A stretch of 64,000 nucleotides of DNA from Bradyrhizobium prioriisuperbiae. Its GTDB lineage: Bacteria; Pseudomonadota; Alphaproteobacteria; Rhizobiales; Xanthobacteraceae. Positions 30,951 to 42,145 of this stretch are shown piece by piece. The position numbers and the translations under genes are program-made. Position 1 is the stretch's first letter. The number at the start of each line of letters is the position of its first letter. Under the pieces are notes generated by a model, which was given only the letters and a program-made list of their open reading frames with translations, was not told where the DNA came from and made no database searches. Where the stretch lies: positions 3,162,001 to 3,226,000 of the forward strand of contig NZ_CP135921.1 in NCBI RefSeq assembly GCF_032397745.1. Direction: 5' to 3'.

Positions 30951-31799
30951 TTAATCCTTGGTTTCGCTGAACGTCGCCCGGAACGGGTGCGCCGGATAGA
31001 CGCCGACAATGCGGAATTCGCGCGAGAAGAACTTCAGCTCCTCCAGGGCGTAGGCCAGGCCGCGATCTTCCGGATGGCCGTCCACATCGGCGTAGAATTG
31101 CGTGGCAAAGAAATTGCCGTCCACCATGTAGCTTTCCAGCTTGGTCATGTTGACGCCGTTGGTGGCGAAACCGCCCATGGCCTTGTAGAGCGCGGCCGGC
31201 AGGTTGCGCACCCGGAATACAAAAGTTGTGACCAGCGGGCCTGAGTCCGGCTTGGCCCATTTCTCCTCGCGGGCCAGCAGCACGAAGCGCGTGGTGTTGT
31301 GGGCCTCGTCCTCAATGTCCTCGCTCAGAACATCGAGGCCGTAGATCTGCGCGGCCAGTCGGGAGGAGATCGCCGCGCAGGTCTTGTCGCCGCGCTCCGC
31401 AATGGCGCGGGCGGAGCCTGCGGTATCGCCGGCGACAATCGGCTTGATGCCGAGCTTGCGGATGACCTTGCGGCACTGGCCCAGCGCATGGACATGGCTT
31501 TCGACGGTCTTGATGTCGCTGAGCTTGGCGCCGCGCGGCGCCACCAGCTGATGGCGGACCGGCAGGAACCATTCGCCGACGATGAACAGCCCGGAATGCG
31601 GCAGCAGGTGATGGATATCGGCGACGCGTCCGGCCACCGAATTCTCGATCGGAATCATGCCGAGATCGGCTTCGCCCGAGGCGATCGCGGCAAGCGCATC
31701 CTCGAACGTCGCATAGGGGGCGGCCTCCGCGTCAGGAAAGGCCTCGACGATGGCGATATGGGAGTTCGCGCCCATTTCGCCCTGGAATGCGATTTTCAT
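30951..31799 (-). CDS. pheA: Prephenate dehydratase
   Basis: Converts prephenate to phenylpyruvate in phenylalanine synthesis; monofunctional (282 residues, no chorismate mutase domain). The periplasmic-binding-like catalytic domain shows IAFQGEMGANSH, IPIENSVAGRV and the catalytic Thr-Arg-Phe in HNTTRFVLL. A C-terminal ACT domain (LPAALYKAMGGFATNGVNMTKLES) would give feedback control by phenylalanine. The ATG at 31799 gives the family start MKIAFQGE; a GTG at 31814 is an alternative. It follows kdsB by 38 bases. Confidence 0.93.
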   Translation of the reverse strand: MKIAFQGEMGANSHIAIVEAFPDAEAAPYATFEDALAAIASGEADLGMIPIENSVAGRVADIHHLLPHSGLFIVGEWFLPVRHQLVAPRGAKLSDIKTVESHVHALGQCRKVIRKLGIKPIVAGDTAGSARAIAERGDKTCAAISSRLAAQIYGLDVLSEDIEDEAHNTTRFVLLAREEKWAKPDSGPLVTTFVFRVRNLPAALYKAMGGFATNGVNMTKLESYMVDGNFFATQFYADVDGHPEDRGLAYALEELKFFSREFRIVGVYPAHPFRATFSETKD

Positions 31800-31837
31800 C
31801 GGTCTGCTCGTCACGGTTGGTGGGTTCGATTGTTCAG

Positions 31838-32581
31838 TCAGGATTTCGCCGCCAGCATCTCGCGGGCGATTTCGAGGTCATGGGGCGTATCGACGCCGAG
31901 CGGGACCGAGTCAACAACCGTGACGTCGATCCGCATGCCGGCTTCCAGCGCGCGCAGCTGTTCGAGGCTTTCACGCCGCTCCAGCGGCGAGGGCGGCAGC
32001 GTGACGAACCGCGCCAGGGCCTCGCGGCGATAAGCATAGAGGCCGATATGATGATAACGCGGGCCATCGCCGTAGGGGGCGGTGGCGCGGGTGAAATACA
32101 GCGCGCGCAGATGACTTGTCGTAATTGGCGAACCGATCATCTTCACAACGCTTGGGTTGGTGTGCTCCTCGTCCTTCGCGATGACAGCCGCCAGCGTGCC
32201 GATGTCGACCGCGGGGTCCTGCAGCGGTCCCAGCACGGCGCGGATGTCGTCGGCGGCGATGGTGGGCAGGTCACCCTGGACATTGATGATGGTGCGGACC
32301 TGCCCGGAAGGGTCGAGCTTGCACAGCGCCTCGTAGATCCGGTCCGATCCCGACGGATGGTCGTCCCGGGTCATGATGGCCTTTCCGCCATGTGCGGTCA
32401 CGGCGTCGGCGATCTCGGACGTATCGGTGGCCACCACCACCCGGCCGATCCGGGCTTCCTCGGCGCGGCGCACGACTTGGACGATCATCGGCAAGCCGGC
32501 GATATCCTTCAGCGGCTTTCCCGCCAGGCGGGTCGAAGCCATGCGGGAGGGAATCAGCAGCAATGTATCGGATCTGGCCAT
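31838..32581 (-). CDS. kdsB: 3-deoxy-manno-octulosonate cytidylyltransferase
   Basis: Makes CMP-Kdo for lipopolysaccharide core synthesis; 247 residues, normal for Kds[19 protein letters not shown] is the nucleotide-binding signature, followed by [26 protein letters not shown] and NVQGDLPTI. The ATG at 32581 is used; an upstream in-frame start would add 18 residues not typical of the family. Divergent from cycM and upstream of pheA, a neighbourhood seen in related bacteria. Confidence 0.93.
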   Translation of the reverse strand: MARSDTLLLIPSRMASTRLAGKPLKDIAGLPMIVQVVRRAEEARIGRVVVATDTSEIADAVTAHGGKAIMTRDDHPSGSDRIYEALCKLDPSGQVRTIINVQGDLPTIAADDIRAVLGPLQDPAVDIGTLAAVIAKDEEHTNPSVVKMIGSPITTSHLRALYFTRATAPYGDGPRYHHIGLYAYRREALARFVTLPPSPLERRESLEQLRALEAGMRIDVTVVDSVPLGVDTPHDLEIAREMLAAKS

Positions 32582-32799
32582 CGGCAAAACGGGGTGGGTC
32601 AGAGTGGAAAAACGCGAAATTGCGGGCGTTTTCAACGACGCCGGGCGGGTTATACGGGTTGCCAGAGCGCAGGCAAACCGTTATCTCGTCGCTAGCCGTT
32701 TCTGCGGCTGCGAACGCTTGATTTTTGGGCCGATTTTTGGTCTTCAATCACATCATTCGTGCTTATAACGTGACCTTCCGGCGTGGGGCCTGATCCGCT

Positions 32800-33351
32800 A
32801 TGGACTCCTTCGAACTCAACAAAATCATGGGCGCAATTCTGGGCACCTGCCTGGTCTTGATGGTGACGAATCTGACCGCGGGTGCGGTTTTCTCGCCCAA
32901 GAAGGTGGAAAAGCCGGGTTTCGAGATCGCGGCCAAGGAAGAGACCGCCAGCGGCGGCGGGGCCAAGGAAGCGGCCGCGCCGGCTGAGCCGATCGAAAAG
33001 CTGCTGCAGACCGCCTCGGTTGAAAAGGGCGCGGCATCGGCCAAGAAGTGCGCCGCCTGCCACACCTTCGAAAAGGGCGGCCCGAACCGGGTGGGTCCGA
33101 ATCTCTACGACATCGTGAACCGCGACCGCGCGGTCGAAGCCGGGTTCAACTACTCTGCTGCGATGAAGGCCAAGGGCGGCAAGTGGACCTTCGACGAACT
33201 CAGCAAGTTCCTGCACAATCCGAAGGGCTACATCCCCGGCACCGCGATGGGCTTCGCCGGCCTGCCCAAGGACAGCGAGCGCGCCGACGTCATCGACTAT
33301 CTGCGCACGCTGGCGGAAAATCCCGCGCCGCTCCCGACCGCTGCGAAATAA
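32800..33351 (+). CDS. cycM: Membrane-anchored class I c-type cytochrome (CycM-like)
   Basis: Electron-transfer protein of 183 residues. An uncleaved N-terminal anchor (IMGAILGTCLVLMVTNLTAGAVF) is followed by an Ala/Glu/Lys-rich linker (about 40-72) and a cytochrome c domain with the heme site CAACH (Cys84, Cys87, His88) and the axial Met150 in PGTAMGF. This layout is that of CycM, which carries electrons from the bc1 complex to an aa3 oxidase in Bradyrhizobium. Divergent from kdsB; a terminator follows. Confidence 0.9.
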   Translation: MDSFELNKIMGAILGTCLVLMVTNLTAGAVFSPKKVEKPGFEIAAKEETASGGGAKEAAAPAEPIEKLLQTASVEKGAASAKKCAACHTFEKGGPNRVGPNLYDIVNRDRAVEAGFNYSAAMKAKGGKWTFDELSKFLHNPKGYIPGTAMGFAGLPKDSERADVIDYLRTLAENPAPLPTAAK

Positions 33352-33379
33352 TCGCTGGTTGCGATTTTGTCATGTTTCG

Positions 33380-33405
33380 ACGGCCAGGCTCGCCCTGGCC
33401 GTTTT
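33380..33405 (+). terminator. Rho-independent terminator after cycM
   Basis: ACGGCCAGG (33380-33388) and CCTGGCCGT (33394-33402) form perfect 9-bp arms around five bases, followed by TTT. It lies 28 bases after the cycM stop. Confidence 0.8.
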
Positions 33406-33609
33406 CGTATGCAACGTGCCCCTACCCAGGCCGGTGAATCGCCGCGACAAAATGCGCCTGGTGAACAACAGTCACTTTTGCGCGTTGGCCGTCGGAAACG
33501 ACCTCGTGAGGGGTGGCAACCCATCCAAAAACCGACATAATCGCTGGGGACGTTGATCGGGGGGCGTTGGCCCTGCCGTGCAAACCGGCACAAGTACAGG
33601 ATTAGTTGT

Positions 33610-35511
33610 TTGAAGATTTCCCGACGCCGCGTTCTCCAGGGCGGAGCCATTGCTGCAACGGCTCCGCTATTCCAAATCACATCTGCCGGTCTTTTGATCG
33701 ATGCCGCGAATGCGCAAACGGCTCCGGCCGATACGAGATGGCGGCACGGGTTGTCGCTGTTCGGCGATATCAAATATCCGGCGGGCTTCAAGCACTTCGA
33801 CTACGTCAATCCCGATGCGCCGAAGGGCGGCATTATCAGGCAGATTGCGAACGGGACGTTCGATAGCTTCAATGTCGCGGTCGCCGGCGTGAAGGGGAAT
33901 ATCGCCGCGGGGGTTAACCAGATCTATGATACGTTGACCGTCCCCTCGCTGGATGAAATTTCTACTGAGTATGGCTTGCTGGCGGAGGCCGTTAGCTATC
34001 CGGACGATTTCAGTTCGGCCATTTACCGGTTGCGGGCCGAGGCCAAGTGGCACGACGGCAAACCGGTGACGCCGGAAGATGTTATCTTCTCCCTCGATGC
34101 CTTCAAGACCCACAATCCGCGGATGTCGGGCTACTACCTCCACGTGGTGAAGGCGGAAAAGGTAGGGGATCGCGATGTGAAATTCACTTTTGACGGGCCG
34201 GGCAACCGTGAGTTGCCGCAGATCGTCGGGCAATTGGTGGTGCTGCCGAAACACTGGTGGGAGGGCACCGACGAGCAGGGACGCAAGCGCGACATCGGTA
34301 CGACCACGCTGGAAAAGCCGCTGGGGTGTGGCGCCTATCGCATCAAGGACTTCGTCCCCGGCCGTTCTATTTCCTACGAACGTGTTCCCGAGTATTGGGG
34401 ATCCAAGCTCAACGTCAACATCGGTCAGGACAATTTCGCCGAGCTGCGGTTCGAATATTTCCGCGATTCCATCGTGGCGATCGAAGCCTTCAAGGCCGAT
34501 CAAGTGGATTACCGCGCTGAGAACAGCGCCAAGAACTGGGCCACTGCGTACGATTTTCCGGCTGTGAAGGACAATCGTGTGCTGCTCGAGGAATTCGAGA
34601 CCCGCAACAGCGGTATCATGCAGGCGTTTGCCTTTAACATTCGGCGCGACAAATTCAAGGATGCACGGTTGCGCCGTGCCTTCAATATGGCGTTCGATTT
34701 CGAGGAGATGAACAAGCAGATCTTCTTCGGCCAGTACACGCGTATCAAAAGCTATTTCGAGGGCACCGAGCTTGCCTCGTCCGGACTGCCGCAAGGCGCC
34801 GAACTGGCTATCCTGGAAACTGTGCGCGCCAAGGTCCCACCGGAGGTCTTCACCACCGAATACACCAATCCCGTCAACGGCGCGGCGGATGCGGTTCGCA
34901 ACAACCTTCGTGAGGCCGTGCGGCTGATGAAGGAAGCCGGCTACGAGGTGCGCGACCGCAAGATGACCAACGTCAAGACGGGCGAAGCCCTGAACGTTGA
35001 GTTCCTGAGCTACGACCCAAACGGTGAGCGTTACGTGCTGTTCTACAAGCCGTCGCTGGAGCGGCTGGGGGTCGGCGTGACGGCGCGCACGGTTGACGAT
35101 GCGCAGTATGAGAATCGGCTACGACAGTGGGATTTCGATATCATCACCGGGCTCTGGCCGGAGTCGCTGTCGCCCGGTAACGAGCAACGCTATTTCTGGG
35201 GCTCGCAAGCCGCTGACCAGGCCGGCTCGCGCAACTATATCGGCATCAAGGACAAAGCGGTTGATACGCTGATCGAGCGCGTCATCTTCGCCAAGAATCG
35301 CGACGATCTGGTCGCTGCGACCAAGGCGCTCGACCGCGTGCTGTTGTGGAATCACTTCGTGGTGCCGCAATGGACCTACAACAAGCAGCGGCTCGCCCGC
35401 TGGGATCGTTTCGGACGGCCTCCGCAGTTGCCGAAATACGGCGCGTCCGCATTCCCCACGGTGTGGTGGTACGACGTCGACAAGGCCACCCGCATAGGCA
35501 GACGCTCTTGA
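33610..35511 (+). CDS. yejA: Peptide ABC transporter substrate-binding protein 1 (YejA/YepA-like)
   Basis: Periplasmic binding protein of 633 residues, family 5 (oligopeptide/microcin C type). A TTG at 33610 is chosen since it gives MKISRRRVLQGGAI, a twin-arginine signal; frames opening earlier put the signal inside the protein. FGDIKYPAGFKHFDYVNPDAPKGG and EYWGSKLNVNIGQDNF match YejA. It is followed at once by a second, related binding protein and by YejB, YejE and YejF components. Likely ligand is a short peptide, possibly from the cell wall. Confidence 0.85.
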   Translation: MKISRRRVLQGGAIAATAPLFQITSAGLLIDAANAQTAPADTRWRHGLSLFGDIKYPAGFKHFDYVNPDAPKGGIIRQIANGTFDSFNVAVAGVKGNIAAGVNQIYDTLTVPSLDEISTEYGLLAEAVSYPDDFSSAIYRLRAEAKWHDGKPVTPEDVIFSLDAFKTHNPRMSGYYLHVVKAEKVGDRDVKFTFDGPGNRELPQIVGQLVVLPKHWWEGTDEQGRKRDIGTTTLEKPLGCGAYRIKDFVPGRSISYERVPEYWGSKLNVNIGQDNFAELRFEYFRDSIVAIEAFKADQVDYRAENSAKNWATAYDFPAVKDNRVLLEEFETRNSGIMQAFAFNIRRDKFKDARLRRAFNMAFDFEEMNKQIFFGQYTRIKSYFEGTELASSGLPQGAELAILETVRAKVPPEVFTTEYTNPVNGAADAVRNNLREAVRLMKEAGYEVRDRKMTNVKTGEALNVEFLSYDPNGERYVLFYKPSLERLGVGVTARTVDDAQYENRLRQWDFDIITGLWPESLSPGNEQRYFWGSQAADQAGSRNYIGIKDKAVDTLIERVIFAKNRDDLVAATKALDRVLLWNHFVVPQWTYNKQRLARWDRFGRPPQLPKYGASAFPTVWWYDVDKATRIGRRS

Positions 35512-37391
35512 GCCGCGGCTCTCGCGTGCCGTCGATCACACGACGCGCTGTGCTGGCCGTTGGTGGCAGCGCGGCGGCGGCTGCGGTGCTGCGGCCGGCA
35601 ATGGCGACCGAGCCCGGGCAGAGTGTCCACGGCATTTCGGTGTTCGGCGACCTGAAATATCCGGCGGACTTCCATCACTTCGATTATGTCAATCTCAACG
35701 CGCCGAAGGGAGGGGTTTATTCGACCATTCCTTCGGTGCGGGCCTACAACCAGTCGTTCCTGACGTTCAATTCACTCAATGCCTACATTCTCAAGGGCGA
35801 CGGTGCCCAGGGCATGGCGATGACGTTCACCACGCTGATGACGTCGGCCGCTGATGAGCCCGACGGCATGTACGGGCTTGCCGCAGCATCCGTGGCGATT
35901 TCCGCCGACAAGTTGGCCTACCGTTTCACCATGCGCCCGGAAGCGCGTTTCCATGACGGCAGCAAGCTGACGGCGCAGGACGCGGCGTTCTCGCTGACGG
36001 TGTTGAAGGAGAAGGGCCACGCCATTATCCAGCAGCAGCTGCGCGATATGGTCAAGGCTGAGGCGCTCGACGATGCGACGCTGCTGGTGACGTTCGCGGA
36101 AAAGCGTGCGCGTGATGTGCCGCTCTATGTCGCGGGCTTGCCGATTTTTTCCAGGGCCTATTACGCGATGCGGCCGTTCGACGAATCCACCCTCGATATC
36201 CCGCTCGGCTCTGGGCCTTACAAGGTTGGCCGTTTTGAAGCCGGACGCTATATCGAATTCGACCGGGTTAAGGACTGGTGGGCGGCGGACCTGCCGGTGT
36301 CGCGCGGCTTGTACAATTTCGACGTGGTCCGCTACGAATTCTACCGTGACCGCGACGTGGCGTTCGAAGGTTTTACCGGGCGCAGCTATCTGTTTCGCGA
36401 GGAATTCACGTCGCGGGTGTGGGCGACCCGTTACGATTTTCCGGCGATCAAGGATGGCCGGGTCAAGCGCGAGACATTGCCGGACGATACGCCGTCGGGC
36501 GCGCAAGGCTGGTTCATCAACTCCCGCCGCGACCGGTTCAGGGATCCGCGGGTGCGTGAGGCGTTGATCAACGCCTTTGATTTCGAGTGGACCAACAAGA
36601 CCATCATGTACGGCGCGTATGCGCGCACGGTGTCGCCGTTTCAGAACTCCGACATGATGGCGAACGGACCGCCGCCGCCGGAAGAACTGGCGCTGCTTGA
36701 GCCGTTCCGTGGTCAAATCCCCGATGAAGTGTTCGGCGTGCCGTACCTGCCGCCGGTGACCGACGGCTCCGGCCAGGACCGCAGCCTGCTGCGCAAGGCC
36801 TCGCAGCTGCTGCAGGACGCCGGTTTTCCGGTCAAGGACGGCAAGCGCATGCTGCCCAACGGCGAGATCTTTCGGCTCGAGTTCCTGATGGACGAGCCGA
36901 CGTTCCAGCCGCATCACATGCCCTATATCAAAAATCTCGGCACGCTTGGGATCGAAGCGACCTTCCGTCTGGTCGATCCGGTCCAGTATCGTGCGCGCGT
37001 CGACGATTTCGATTTCGACCTCACCGTGCAGCGCTTCTCGATGTCCTCGACTCCCGGCGACAGCATGCGTCCGTTCTTCTCCTCGCAGGCGGCAAAGACC
37101 AAGGGCTCGTACAATCTTGCTGGCATCGAGAACCCCGCGATTGACGCCCTGATCGAGCGCATCATCGGCGCCGACAATCGCAACGATCTGAGGGTTGCCT
37201 GCCGGGCGTTCGACCGCGTGTTCCGCGCCGGCCGTTACTGGGTGCCGCAGTGGTTCCGCGCCACCCATCCAATCGCCTATTGGGATGTGTTCGGGCATCC
37301 GCCCAATCTGCCGCGCTACGTGTCCGGTGTCGGCGCGCCGGATCTGTGGTGGACTGAGCCCGCAAAGCCGGAACAGGCCGTCAAACCATGA
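35508..37391 (+). CDS. Peptide ABC transporter substrate-binding protein 2 (YejA/YepA-like)
   Basis: A second family 5 binding protein, 627 residues, overlapping the first by 4 bases at a TTG start (35508); a GTG at 35526 is the alternative. The N-terminus [18 protein letters not shown] again suggests Tat export. [24 protein letters not shown] is nearly the same as in protein 1, so the pair arose by tandem duplication and diverged. Both lie in the operon with one set of permeases, which suggests two ligand ranges for one channel. Confidence 0.85.
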   Translation: MSRGSRVPSITRRAVLAVGGSAAAAAVLRPAMATEPGQSVHGISVFGDLKYPADFHHFDYVNLNAPKGGVYSTIPSVRAYNQSFLTFNSLNAYILKGDGAQGMAMTFTTLMTSAADEPDGMYGLAAASVAISADKLAYRFTMRPEARFHDGSKLTAQDAAFSLTVLKEKGHAIIQQQLRDMVKAEALDDATLLVTFAEKRARDVPLYVAGLPIFSRAYYAMRPFDESTLDIPLGSGPYKVGRFEAGRYIEFDRVKDWWAADLPVSRGLYNFDVVRYEFYRDRDVAFEGFTGRSYLFREEFTSRVWATRYDFPAIKDGRVKRETLPDDTPSGAQGWFINSRRDRFRDPRVREALINAFDFEWTNKTIMYGAYARTVSPFQNSDMMANGPPPPEELALLEPFRGQIPDEVFGVPYLPPVTDGSGQDRSLLRKASQLLQDAGFPVKDGKRMLPNGEIFRLEFLMDEPTFQPHHMPYIKNLGTLGIEATFRLVDPVQYRARVDDFDFDLTVQRFSMSSTPGDSMRPFFSSQAAKTKGSYNLAGIENPAIDALIERIIGADNRNDLRVACRAFDRVFRAGRYWVPQWFRATHPIAYWDVFGHPPNLPRYVSGVGAPDLWWTEPAKPEQAVKP

Positions 37392-38497
37392 GCGCCTATA
37401 TCGCCCGCCGGTTGCTGCTAATGGTGCCGACCCTGCTCGGCATCTTGCTGGTCTCGTTCGTCGTGGTGCAGTTCGCGCCAGGCGGGCCGGTCGAACGCGT
37501 GATCGCACAGTTGAGCGGCGCCGACACTGGCGCGAGCTCGCGCATTTCGGGATCGTCGGGCGGTGATTTCGGCGCCCGCGCCCAGCCGGGTGCGGCAGGG
37601 GATGCGGTGAATTCGAAATACCGCGGCGCGCAGGGGCTCGATCCCGCCTTCATCAAGAATCTCGAAAAGCAGTTCGGTTTCGACAAGCCGGCGCCCGAGC
37701 GCTTCCTGCTGATGCTGTGGAACTACGCCCGTTTCGATTTCGGCAAGAGCTATTTCCGTGACGTCAGCGTGCTGCAACTGGTCAAGGAAAAGCTGCCGGT
37801 CTCGATGTCGCTCGGCATCTGGATGACACTGCTGACCTACCTGATCTCGATCCCGCTCGGCATCCGCAAGGCCGTGCGCGATGGCTCCCGGTTCGACGTC
37901 TGGACCTCCGGCATTATCATCATCGGCTTTGCCATTCCGGGGTTCTTGTTCGCGATTCTGCTGATCATCCTGTTCGCGGGCGGATCGTTCTGGGATCTGT
38001 TCCCGTTGCGAGGGCTCACGTCGGACGGCTGGTCGCAATTCCCCTGGTACTGGAAAATCATCGATTACTTTTGGCACCTGACGTTGCCACTGGTCTCGAT
38101 GGCGCTCGGCGCCTTCGCCACCATGACACTGCTGACAAAGAACTCGTTCCTCGACGAAATCCGCAAGCAGTATGTGATGACCGCGCGCGCCAAGGGCTGC
38201 AATGAGCGCCAGGTGCTCTACAATCACATCTTCCGCAATGCCATGCTGATCGTGATCGCAGGCTTTCCCGGGGCCTTCATTCACGCCTTCTTTTCCGGCT
38301 CGCTGCTGATCGAAACCATCTTTTCTCTCGACGGACTGGGTCTGCTCGGCTTTGAGAGTGTGTTGAACCGCGATTACCCCGTGGTCTTCGGCACGCTCTA
38401 TATCTTTTCGCTGGTCGGACTCGTGGTCAATCTGCTGTCCGATCTCGCCTATATGTGGATCGATCCGCGGATTGATTTCGAGGCGCGGGAGGTGTGA
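37388..38497 (+). CDS. yejB: Peptide ABC transporter permease YejB
   Basis: Inner-membrane permease of 369 residues. It begins with the family N-terminus ([20 protein letters not shown]) and has about six spans; the ATPase-docking EAA loop is [20 protein letters not shown]. After the first span there is a Gly/Ser/Ala-rich periplasmic segment (about residues 43-78) and a second [15 protein letters not shown] region, as in YejB proteins. The start overlaps the preceding stop (ATGA). Confidence 0.9.
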   Translation: MSAYIARRLLLMVPTLLGILLVSFVVVQFAPGGPVERVIAQLSGADTGASSRISGSSGGDFGARAQPGAAGDAVNSKYRGAQGLDPAFIKNLEKQFGFDKPAPERFLLMLWNYARFDFGKSYFRDVSVLQLVKEKLPVSMSLGIWMTLLTYLISIPLGIRKAVRDGSRFDVWTSGIIIIGFAIPGFLFAILLIILFAGGSFWDLFPLRGLTSDGWSQFPWYWKIIDYFWHLTLPLVSMALGAFATMTLLTKNSFLDEIRKQYVMTARAKGCNERQVLYNHIFRNAMLIVIAGFPGAFIHAFFSGSLLIETIFSLDGLGLLGFESVLNRDYPVVFGTLYIFSLVGLVVNLLSDLAYMWIDPRIDFEAREV

Positions 38498-39675
38498 TGA
38501 GCGTGATCGCACCGGAGCCGATCGAGACCACCACGGTTGCCCCGCTCGGGGACGCGGTGCCGGTGACCCGGCACAAGTTCAGCCCATCGCCGCTGAACAA
38601 GCGCCGCTGGCAGAATTTCAAGACCAGCCGGCGCGGCTACTGGTCGCTCTGGCTGTTTGCAATCCTGTTTTTCGTATCGCTGTTCGCCGAGCTGATCGCC
38701 AACGATCGTCCGTTGTTGATCAAGTATGACGGGCATTTGTATTGGCCGGCGTTCTTCAACTATCCGGAGACCGCGTTCGGCGGCGATTTCGAAACCGCGG
38801 CCGATTATCGCGATCCCTATCTGCAGAAATTGATTGCGGAGAAGAATGGCTCGATCGTCTGGGCGCCGATCCGCTACTCCTACGATACGCATAACCTCGA
38901 TTTGCCGACGCCGGCGCCATCCAAACCGACCTGGATGCTGACGGAGGCAGAGTGCAAGCCGGTGGTCGAACGCAAGGGGCTGAAGAGCTGCCGGGATCTG
39001 GAATACAACTGGCTCGGCACCGATGACCAGGGGCGCGACCTGGTGGCGCGGCTGATCTACGGCTTCCGCATTTCCGTGCTGTTCGGCCTGGCGTTGACCA
39101 TCACATCGTCCATCATCGGTATCGCAGCCGGCGGCGTGCAGGGCTATTTCGGCGGCTGGGTCGATCTTGGTTTCCAGCGCTTCATCGAAATCTGGAGTGC
39201 CATCCCTTCGCTGTATCTGCTGCTGATCCTGTCGTCGGTGCTGGTGCCGGGCTTCTTCGTGCTGCTCGGCATTCTCCTGCTGTTTTCCTGGGTGTCGCTG
39301 GTGGGACTGGTCCGCGCTGAATTCCTGCGCGGACGCAACTTCGAGTACATCCAGGCGGCCCGGGCGCTCGGCGTGTCGAACGGCACCATCATGTTTCGAC
39401 ATCTGCTGCCCAACGCCATGGTCGCGACCATGACGTTCCTGCCCTTCATCGTGTCGTCCTCGGTGATGACGCTGACCGCGCTGGATTTCCTCGGCTTCGG
39501 CCTGCCGCCCGGCTCGCCTTCGCTGGGCGAGCTGTTGTCGCAGGGCAAAGCCAATATCCAGGCGCCGTGGCTCGGCTTCGCCGGCTTCTTTTCGGTCGCG
39601 ATCATGCTGTCGCTCTTGATCTTCATTGGCGAAGCGGTGCGTGACGCGTTCGATCCACGCAAGACCTTCAGGTAG
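38494..39675 (+). CDS. yejE: Peptide ABC transporter permease YejE
   Basis: Second permease, 393 residues. A cytoplasmic N-terminal part with [21 protein letters not shown] leads to a first span, then a large periplasmic domain of about 130 residues, and five further spans with the EAA loop [21 protein letters not shown]. The large periplasmic insert is typical of YejE. It overlaps yejB by 4 bases and is followed 5 bases later by the ATPase gene. Confidence 0.9.
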   Translation: MMSVIAPEPIETTTVAPLGDAVPVTRHKFSPSPLNKRRWQNFKTSRRGYWSLWLFAILFFVSLFAELIANDRPLLIKYDGHLYWPAFFNYPETAFGGDFETAADYRDPYLQKLIAEKNGSIVWAPIRYSYDTHNLDLPTPAPSKPTWMLTEAECKPVVERKGLKSCRDLEYNWLGTDDQGRDLVARLIYGFRISVLFGLALTITSSIIGIAAGGVQGYFGGWVDLGFQRFIEIWSAIPSLYLLLILSSVLVPGFFVLLGILLLFSWVSLVGLVRAEFLRGRNFEYIQAARALGVSNGTIMFRHLLPNAMVATMTFLPFIVSSSVMTLTALDFLGFGLPPGSPSLGELLSQGKANIQAPWLGFAGFFSVAIMLSLLIFIGEAVRDAFDPRKTFR

Positions 39676-39680
39676 CCGCG

Positions 39681-41300
39681 ATGGATGCGATCAACCAGCC
39701 GCTGCTCGATGTGCGCGATCTCTCGGTCAGCTTTGGCTCATCCGTCGCCGTCGACAGGATTTCATTCGAGATCAGACGTGGCGAGTGCGTGGCACTGGTC
39801 GGGGAATCCGGCTCCGGAAAGTCGGTCAGTGCGCTGTCGGTGCTGAAGCTGCTGCCGTATCCAACTGCACATCATCCCTCCGGCTCGATCCGCTTCAAGG
39901 GTCAGGAGTTGCTGCCGTTGACGGAGAACGAGATTCGCTCGATCCGCGGCAACGATATTTCGATCATCTTCCAGGAGCCGATGACCTCGCTCAATCCGCT
40001 GCACACGATCGAAGCGCAGATTGGCGAGATACTGTTGCTGCACGCGGGACTGCGCGGCGCGGCGGCGCGGACCCGCATCCTGGAACTGCTGACCCAGGTC
40101 GGGATTCCCGAACCCGAGACGCGCCTCGGGAGTTATCCGCATCAATTGTCCGGTGGCCAGCGCCAGCGGGTGATGATCGCCATGGCGCTGGCTAACGAGC
40201 CGGATCTGCTGATCGCCGATGAGCCGACCACCGCACTCGACGTCACGGTGCAGGCGCAGATCCTGAAGCTGTTGGCGGATATCCGCGCCCGACTCGGCAT
40301 GAGCTTGTTGTTCATCACCCATGATCTCGGCATCGTGCGCCGGATTGCGGACGTGGTCTGTGTGATGAACAACGGCAAGATCGTGGAAAAGGGCCCGGTG
40401 GAACAGGTGTTCACCGATCCCCAGCATCCTTACACCCGGGCGCTGCTTGCGGCCGAGCCGAAGCCGGATCCCGCACCGCCGCGCCCGACAGAACCGGTCG
40501 TGATCAAGACCGACGATCTGAAAGTCTGGTTTCCGATCAAGCGTGGTTTGCTTCGCCGCACCGTCGGCCAGATCAAGGCGGTGGATGGTGTCAGCCTGTC
40601 GGTCCGCAAGGGCGAGACGCTCGGCGTGGTCGGGGAATCCGGATCAGGCAAGACCACTCTTGGTCTGGCGCTGCTGCGGCTGATTTCATCCGACGGCCCG
40701 ATCGTCTTTCTTGGCAAGGACATTCAAGGACTGCGCTTCAAGGAAATGCGGCCGTTTCGGCGCGACATGCAGATCGTGTTTCAGGACCCTTACGGCGCAT
40801 TGAGCCCCCGCATGTCGGTCGGCGACATCGTGGCCGAAGGGCTGACTGTGCACCAGCCGTCGCTCGACTACGATGCGCGCGAGGCGCGTGTGGTCAAGGC
40901 GCTCACCGAGGTCGGGCTCGATCCGCAGACGCGCTTTCGTTACCCACACGAATTCTCCGGCGGCCAGCGCCAGCGCATCAGCATCGCCCGCGCGGTGGTG
41001 CTGGAGCCGAACTTCGTGGTTCTGGACGAGCCGACCAGCGCCCTGGATATGCTATTCCAGGCCCAGATGGTCGAGCTATTACGCGATCTGCAGCGCAAGC
41101 GCGATCTGACCTACATGTTCATCTCGCATGATCTGCGGGTAGTGGCCTCGCTGGCGAGCCATTTGATCGTGATGCGTCACGGCAAGATCGTCGAGGAAGG
41201 GCCGGCTGCGGAGCTGTTCAAGGCTCCGAAAACCGATTACACGCGAGCGCTGTTTGCTGCCGCTTTCCGCAATGAGGCGGCGCCGATTGCTGAGAGTTAG
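39681..41300 (+). CDS. yejF: Peptide ABC transporter fused ATPase YejF
   Basis: Cytoplasmic ATPase of 539 residues with two complete ABC modules. Walker A motifs are GESGSGKS at 41-48 and GESGSGKT at 318-325; signatures are LSGGQRQR and FSGGQRQR; Walker B motifs are [12 protein letters not shown] and [12 protein letters not shown]. Each module ends with an oligopeptide-type extension ([16 protein letters not shown]). It completes the importer and converges with the NlpC/P60 gene, overlapping its end by 4 bases. Confidence 0.92.
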   Translation: MDAINQPLLDVRDLSVSFGSSVAVDRISFEIRRGECVALVGESGSGKSVSALSVLKLLPYPTAHHPSGSIRFKGQELLPLTENEIRSIRGNDISIIFQEPMTSLNPLHTIEAQIGEILLLHAGLRGAAARTRILELLTQVGIPEPETRLGSYPHQLSGGQRQRVMIAMALANEPDLLIADEPTTALDVTVQAQILKLLADIRARLGMSLLFITHDLGIVRRIADVVCVMNNGKIVEKGPVEQVFTDPQHPYTRALLAAEPKPDPAPPRPTEPVVIKTDDLKVWFPIKRGLLRRTVGQIKAVDGVSLSVRKGETLGVVGESGSGKTTLGLALLRLISSDGPIVFLGKDIQGLRFKEMRPFRRDMQIVFQDPYGALSPRMSVGDIVAEGLTVHQPSLDYDAREARVVKALTEVGLDPQTRFRYPHEFSGGQRQRISIARAVVLEPNFVVLDEPTSALDMLFQAQMVELLRDLQRKRDLTYMFISHDLRVVASLASHLIVMRHGKIVEEGPAAELFKAPKTDYTRALFAAAFRNEAAPIAES

Positions 41301-42145
41301 GTTTCCAACCTTTTCACGCTGGTCAATTCGCTGCCCGCAGCCCTGATCCGCTCGATCGCGTCCCGTGTCCGCTCGAGCGCCGTCATCATGTGATGGGCGT
41401 TGGCGTGGATCAGCGTGTCACCGTCGCGCACGATCGCGACATGGCCCTTCCAGAACAGCAGGTCGCCACGCCGGGCGTCGATCCACAGCGCCGATGGCAC
41501 CGCAGTTCCGAGTGCACTCTCTTGCATGTCGCTGTCGCGCGGTGCCGCCACGCCGGTCGCGGCGAGCGCAATCTGCACCAGGCCGGAGCAATCGATCCCG
41601 AGGCTGGTTTTGCCGCCCCACAAATACGGCGTTCCGATAAAGCGCTCCGCGACCGCGACGAAGTCGCCCTCGGTGTGATCGATGCCTGCGACATGAGCGA
41701 GCGGCAGATAGTGTCGCTGGCTGGTGATGGCAAAGCTATCGTCCGTTCGCACGATTTCCACCAGGGCGCCGAGCGGAAGCGTGTCGACCGGCGGCAACTT
41801 GATTGACGGTCCGGGGAAAGCAAAGGTCCTCAGCGCTGTAACCTTGTGCGTCGGCGTGGTGCGCGGCACCACCAACGCTAGATCGGGAAGCCAGCCGACA
41901 TACCCGTCGCTCTGCAACTGTCCCCACGCCCAACCTTCGATGTTGCGGTCATAGATGGTGATGCGTTCGCCCTTGAGCGCCTGGGTATCGAGCGCGGCGT
42001 CGTGCGAAGGCTCTCTCCGCAGTGGCACGATGGCATCGAACACCTCGAAGTCTTCGCCCTCGACAAAGCGTTCGGCCTTGACCTCGCCCTGAAGGTGCAT
42101 GGCCGCGAGGTCGGGACGGGCGGGAGTAAGGCGTGGATCAGCCAT
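41297..42145 (-). CDS. NlpC/P60-family cysteine peptidase with SH3-like domains
   Basis: Protein of 282 residues. Residues about 20-130 look like SH3-type cell-wall modules (GWAWGQLQSDGYVGWL), and the C-terminal half is an NlpC/P60 domain with Cys186 in GIDCSGLVQ and His235 in KGHVAIV. No signal peptide is seen, so it probably works in the cytoplasm, like gamma-D-glutamyl-diamino-acid endopeptidases that process imported murein peptides. It overlaps the aminopeptidase gene by 8 bases and faces the peptide transporter. Confidence 0.85.
   Translation of the reverse strand: MADPRLTPARPDLAAMHLQGEVKAERFVEGEDFEVFDAIVPLRREPSHDAALDTQALKGERITIYDRNIEGWAWGQLQSDGYVGWLPDLALVVPRTTPTHKVTALRTFAFPGPSIKLPPVDTLPLGALVEIVRTDDSFAITSQRHYLPLAHVAGIDHTEGDFVAVAERFIGTPYLWGGKTSLGIDCSGLVQIALAATGVAAPRDSDMQESALGTAVPSALWIDARRGDLLFWKGHVAIVRDGDTLIHANAHHMMTALERTRDAIERIRAAGSELTSVKRLET

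Noticed and set aside
35772..37508. A 578-codon open frame antisense to the second binding protein
   Set aside because: Shadow of a real gene; Arg/His/Glu-rich without domain features.
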